Shown: in pieces, positions 5,442 through 7,029 of the stretch
Numbering within the stretch: position 1 is the stretch's first letter
Layout: every line of letters begins with the position of its first letter
From: Solirubrobacterales bacterium
GTDB taxonomy: Bacteria; Actinomycetota; Thermoleophilia; Solirubrobacterales; Solirubrobacteraceae
DNA length: 7,029 nt
Reading direction: 5' to 3'
Assembly (NCBI GenBank): GCA_025964065.1
Contig: JAOPZO010000236.1
Coordinates: 1 to 7,029, forward strand
The notes under the pieces: generated by a model
Database searches by the model: none
What the model was told of the DNA's origin: nothing
Seen by the model: the letters and a program-made list of their open reading frames with translations, nothing else
Translations under genes and position numbers: made by a program

Positions 5442-6056
5442 GTGCGCCACGACTTCGACCCCGCCGAGACCGACCCGTACGCGTTCTACAAGCTGCTGAA
5501 CTCGGTCATCGTCCCGCGGCCGATCGCGTGGGTCTCGAGCACCTCCGCGGACGGCGTGGACAACCTCGCGCCGCACTCCTTCTTCACCGTCTCCTGCGTG
5601 TCGCCGCCCGTCGTGCAGTTCACCTCGGTCGGCCGGAAGGACTCGCTGCGCAACGTCGAGGCCACGGGCGAGTTCGTCGTCTGCTTCACCCCCGAGGAGC
5701 TCTGGGAGCAGGTCAACGCCACAGGAACGAACTTCCCGCCCGGCGTGAGCGAGTGGGACGCCGTCGGGCTGGAGCGCGAGCCGAGCCTGCGCGTGGCGCC
5801 GCCGCGCGTCGCCGCCTCCCCCGTGGCGCTGGAGTGCGCGCTGCACTCGACGCTCTGCCTGGGGAACTCCACGGTCGTCTTCGGCCGCGTGGTGCACGTC
5901 GCCGTCTCGGGCGACGTGATGGAGGACGGCCGGCCCGAGGTGCGCCGGCTGAAGCCGCTCTCGCGGATGGGCGCGAACGAGTGGGGCACCCACGGGGAGA
6001 TCCGCGAGATCACGCGCATCCCGCACGAGGAGTGGCCCGGGCACTACGGGGGCTAG
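5442..6056 (+). CDS. Flavin reductase-like domain protein (FMN-binding split barrel)
   Basis: A 204-residue soluble protein of the flavin reductase-like/flavoredoxin group, which bind FMN and use NAD(P)H or electron-transfer partners to reduce flavin or a bound substrate. The N-terminal landmark is FYKLLNSVIVPRPIAWVSS (residues 15-33), which matches the family's standard opening. NLAPHSFFTVSCVSPPVVQF (41-60) and a KDSLRN.EATGEFVV segment (about 65-80) follow; these regions normally surround the flavin. The Asn-Leu-Ala-Pro-His-Ser part sits where the FMN phosphate is usually held. The C-terminus after residue 165 (RLKPLSRMGANEWGTHGEI) is also typical of this subgroup. The start is GTG 5442, chosen because MRHDFDP leads straight into the domain and because of the TAGGTT element 6 nt upstream. 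There is no partner monooxygenase nearby, so the physiological acceptor is unknown. Confidence 0.9.
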   Translation: MRHDFDPAETDPYAFYKLLNSVIVPRPIAWVSSTSADGVDNLAPHSFFTVSCVSPPVVQFTSVGRKDSLRNVEATGEFVVCFTPEELWEQVNATGTNFPPGVSEWDAVGLEREPSLRVAPPRVAASPVALECALHSTLCLGNSTVVFGRVVHVAVSGDVMEDGRPEVRRLKPLSRMGANEWGTHGEIREITRIPHEEWPGHYGG

Positions 6057-6064
6057 GCGGCTCC

Positions 6065-6077
6065 TCCGGCGGCCGGA
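6065..6077. terminator. Weak hairpin between convergent genes
   Basis: TCCGG (6065-6069) pairs with CCGGA (6073-6077) across a CGG loop, in the 37-bp gap between the flavin reductase-like gene (stop at 6056) and the DUF554 gene on the other strand (stop at 6094). It would serve both strands. The stem is only five base pairs and there is no T-tract, so it may be chance in GC-rich DNA. Confidence 0.25.
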
Positions 6078-6093
6078 CAGGGCGCGTCCGCGT

Positions 6094-6801
6094 TCAGAAG
6101 AGGCTCGCGACGCCGACCAGCGCGGGAGCGAAGACGAGCGCCGGGAGGAAGTTCCCGACCTTCACGTCCGTGACCGACAGGAGCTTCAGCGCGATGCCGA
6201 TGATGAGCACGCCGCCGGCGCTCGAGAGCGCGGCGAGCGCCTCGCTGCCCTCGTGGAGGATGTCCTCGAAGAGCCCGGCGGAGAGCGAGATGCCGCCCTG
6301 CACGACGAGGACGGAGAGTGCGGCGAACGCGACGCCCGGGCCGAGCGAGGCGGCGATCGCGATGCTCGCGAAGCCGTCGAGGACCGCCTTCGTCGCGAGC
6401 GCCTCGTAGTCGCCCGTGAGGCCGTCCTGGATCGCGCCGACCACCGTGAGCGGGCCGACGCAGAAGAGGAGGCTCGCGGTGAAGAACGCCTGCGAGACGG
6501 TGCTGGTGGAGGCGCCGTCGCCGCGCGTGGTCATGGCCTGGAGGCGGTCGCCGAGCCGTTCCAGGCGGTCCTCGATCCGCAGCCCCTCGCCGACGATGCC
6601 GCCGAGCAGGACGCCGCCGAGGACGAAGAGCGTGTTCGTGTCGCGCCACGTGAGCGCGAGCTCGACGCCGATGACGAGCGTCACGAGGCCGAGGCCCGCG
6701 AGCACGCGCTCCTGCAGCCGCTGGGGCAGGCGGGAGCCGAGGAGCGAGCCGACGAGCGTGCCGAGCAGGACCGTCGCGACGTTGATGAGGGTGCCGGTCA
6801 C
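6094..6801 (-). CDS. DUF554-family membrane protein (YdfK/YqgA-like)
   Basis: A 235-residue integral membrane protein of the DUF554 family, which includes the uncharacterised YdfK and YqgA proteins; no transport substrate is established. It opens with GTLINVATVLLGTLVGSLLG (3-22). The diagnostic core is CVGPLTVVGAIQDGLTGDY (114-132), closely followed by KAVLDGFASIAIAASLG (138-154), the strongest signature of the family. Further hydrophobic spans lie at about 33-50, 56-74, 103-124, 155-170, 194-209 and 217-234, giving roughly seven in total. A soluble basic/acidic loop at 74-100 contains RIEDRLERLGDRLQ, likely helical. Length is normal. The start is GTG 6801-6799, 9 nt after a TAGGGT hexamer on the same strand; no Shine-Dalgarno sequence is seen. 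It stands alone between a convergent and a divergent neighbour, so it is probably monocistronic. Confidence 0.92.
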   Translation of the reverse strand: MTGTLINVATVLLGTLVGSLLGSRLPQRLQERVLAGLGLVTLVIGVELALTWRDTNTLFVLGGVLLGGIVGEGLRIEDRLERLGDRLQAMTTRGDGASTSTVSQAFFTASLLFCVGPLTVVGAIQDGLTGDYEALATKAVLDGFASIAIAASLGPGVAFAALSVLVVQGGISLSAGLFEDILHEGSEALAALSSAGGVLIIGIALKLLSVTDVKVGNFLPALVFAPALVGVASLF

Positions 6802-6810
6802 CGGGCGCGG

Positions 6811-6816
6811 ACCCTA
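6811..6816 (-). promoter_or_regulatory. Candidate -10 element of the DUF554 gene
   Basis: On the minus strand this reads TAGGGT (TANNNT), 9 nt before the GTG start. It lies inside GACCCTAGAAGGTC (6810-6823), whose GACC and GGTC ends are complementary and could form a small operator. A near-leaderless transcript is expected. Confidence 0.4.
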
Positions 6817-6850
6817 GAAGGTCGGGGGCGGGGCCCGGCGATCGAGCATC

Positions 6851-6856
6851 TAGTGT
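6851..6856 (+). promoter_or_regulatory. Candidate -10 element of the right-edge gene
   Basis: TAGTGT (TANNNT) lies 9 nt before ATG 6866, the same spacing as the divergent TAGGGT element that serves the DUF554 gene. A CGGCGG just upstream of the ATG is not a convincing ribosome site. No -35 consensus is visible. Confidence 0.4.
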
Positions 6857-6865
6857 CCCGGCGGC

Positions 6866-7029
6866 ATGACCGACCTGCTCCTCGTCTGCCTGGGCTCGAC
6901 CGCCGGGCTCCGCGCGGCCGAGGACGAGCTGCTCGGGTCGCTCGAGCGCGCCGGGGCCTCCGTGGCGCGCGTGACAGCCAGGCCGCCGCGGGAGGTGCGC
7001 ACGTTCGTGGCGACCGACCTCGCGTGGGC
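6866..7029 (+). CDS. N-terminal fragment, possible glycosyltransferase (partial)
   Basis: The frame opens at ATG 6866 and runs off the right edge, giving 54 complete codons. It begins MTDLLLVCLGSTAGLRAAED, a hydrophobic beta strand followed by a small-residue turn and a helix (ELLGSLERAGASVARV), and then a basic segment and TFVATDLAW. This beta-strand/turn/helix order is what the first Rossmann half of GT-B glycosyltransferases looks like, and the ATDL stretch resembles their second strand. The fragment is too short to be sure, and other Rossmann-like proteins would look the same. It is divergent from the DUF554 gene and probably has its own promoter. Confidence 0.6.
   Translation, partial: MTDLLLVCLGSTAGLRAAEDELLGSLERAGASVARVTARPPREVRTFVATDLAW

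Noticed and set aside
3717..6044. A 775-residue minus-strand open frame covering otsB, the membrane-protein gene and the flavin reductase-like gene
   Set aside because: Only its last 123 residues make a recognisable protein (TauE/SafE half). The rest is Arg/His/Gly-rich antisense translation of three well-supported plus-strand genes, an artefact of high GC content and few stop codons.
4421..6409. A 662-residue plus-strand open frame
   Set aside because: Its translation is dominated by Arg, Ala, Gly and Pro, has no domain signature, and runs out of frame through otsB and its neighbours and then antisense through DUF554.
1..7029. A mobile element, phage, defence island, CRISPR array or biosynthetic cluster
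   Set aside because: I saw no transposase, integrase, direct-repeat array, tRNA-flanked boundary or composition change. All recognised genes are of ordinary chromosomal type.

Overview
The window is very GC-rich (well over 70% by eye), almost entirely coding, and strongly biased to G/C at third codon positions. This points to an actinobacterial-type chromosome. The mix of genes (PAC2-family protein, YhaM-like OB/HD protein, small Leu-Asp-Trp-Phe membrane protein, short TauE/SafE proteins, flavin reductase-like protein) suggests a member of the Thermoleophilia/Solirubrobacterales, but this is inference without a phylogenetic marker. No rRNA, tRNA, CRISPR array, insertion sequence, phage gene or obvious horizontally acquired segment is visible. 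It looks like ordinary chromosomal housekeeping and metabolic sequence.

Layout. Positions 1-1924 hold a minus-strand run: a PAC2-family protein, then a four-helix membrane protein, then a gene of unknown function that starts on a GTGA overlap and runs off the left edge. A strong hairpin lies between the first two. From about 1978 the plus strand carries a YhaM-like OB-fold/HD phosphohydrolase followed 13 nt later by a single-domain response regulator. The regulator ends stop-codon to stop-codon (shared CTAG) against a minus-strand pair of half-length TauE/SafE membrane proteins, which overlap each other by four bases. Divergent from that pair, with only 12 bp between start codons, is a plus-strand trehalose-6-phosphate phosphatase gene. 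It is followed by a small membrane protein of unknown function and a flavin reductase-like (FMN split-barrel) protein. A DUF554 membrane protein then runs on the minus strand. The window ends in the N-terminus of a divergent plus-strand gene that may be a glycosyltransferase. No gap between genes exceeds 70 bp.

The genes do not form one obvious pathway. Two observations stand out. First, the two TauE/SafE genes look like the separated repeats of a normally fused transporter and are translationally coupled, so they probably form a hetero-oligomer. Second, a TANNNT-like hexamer lies 6-10 nt before most transcription-unit starts, with no good Shine-Dalgarno sequence. This suggests that leaderless or near-leaderless mRNAs are the rule here. 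I did not find a clearly new multi-gene system; the split transporter and the promoter architecture are the best leads.
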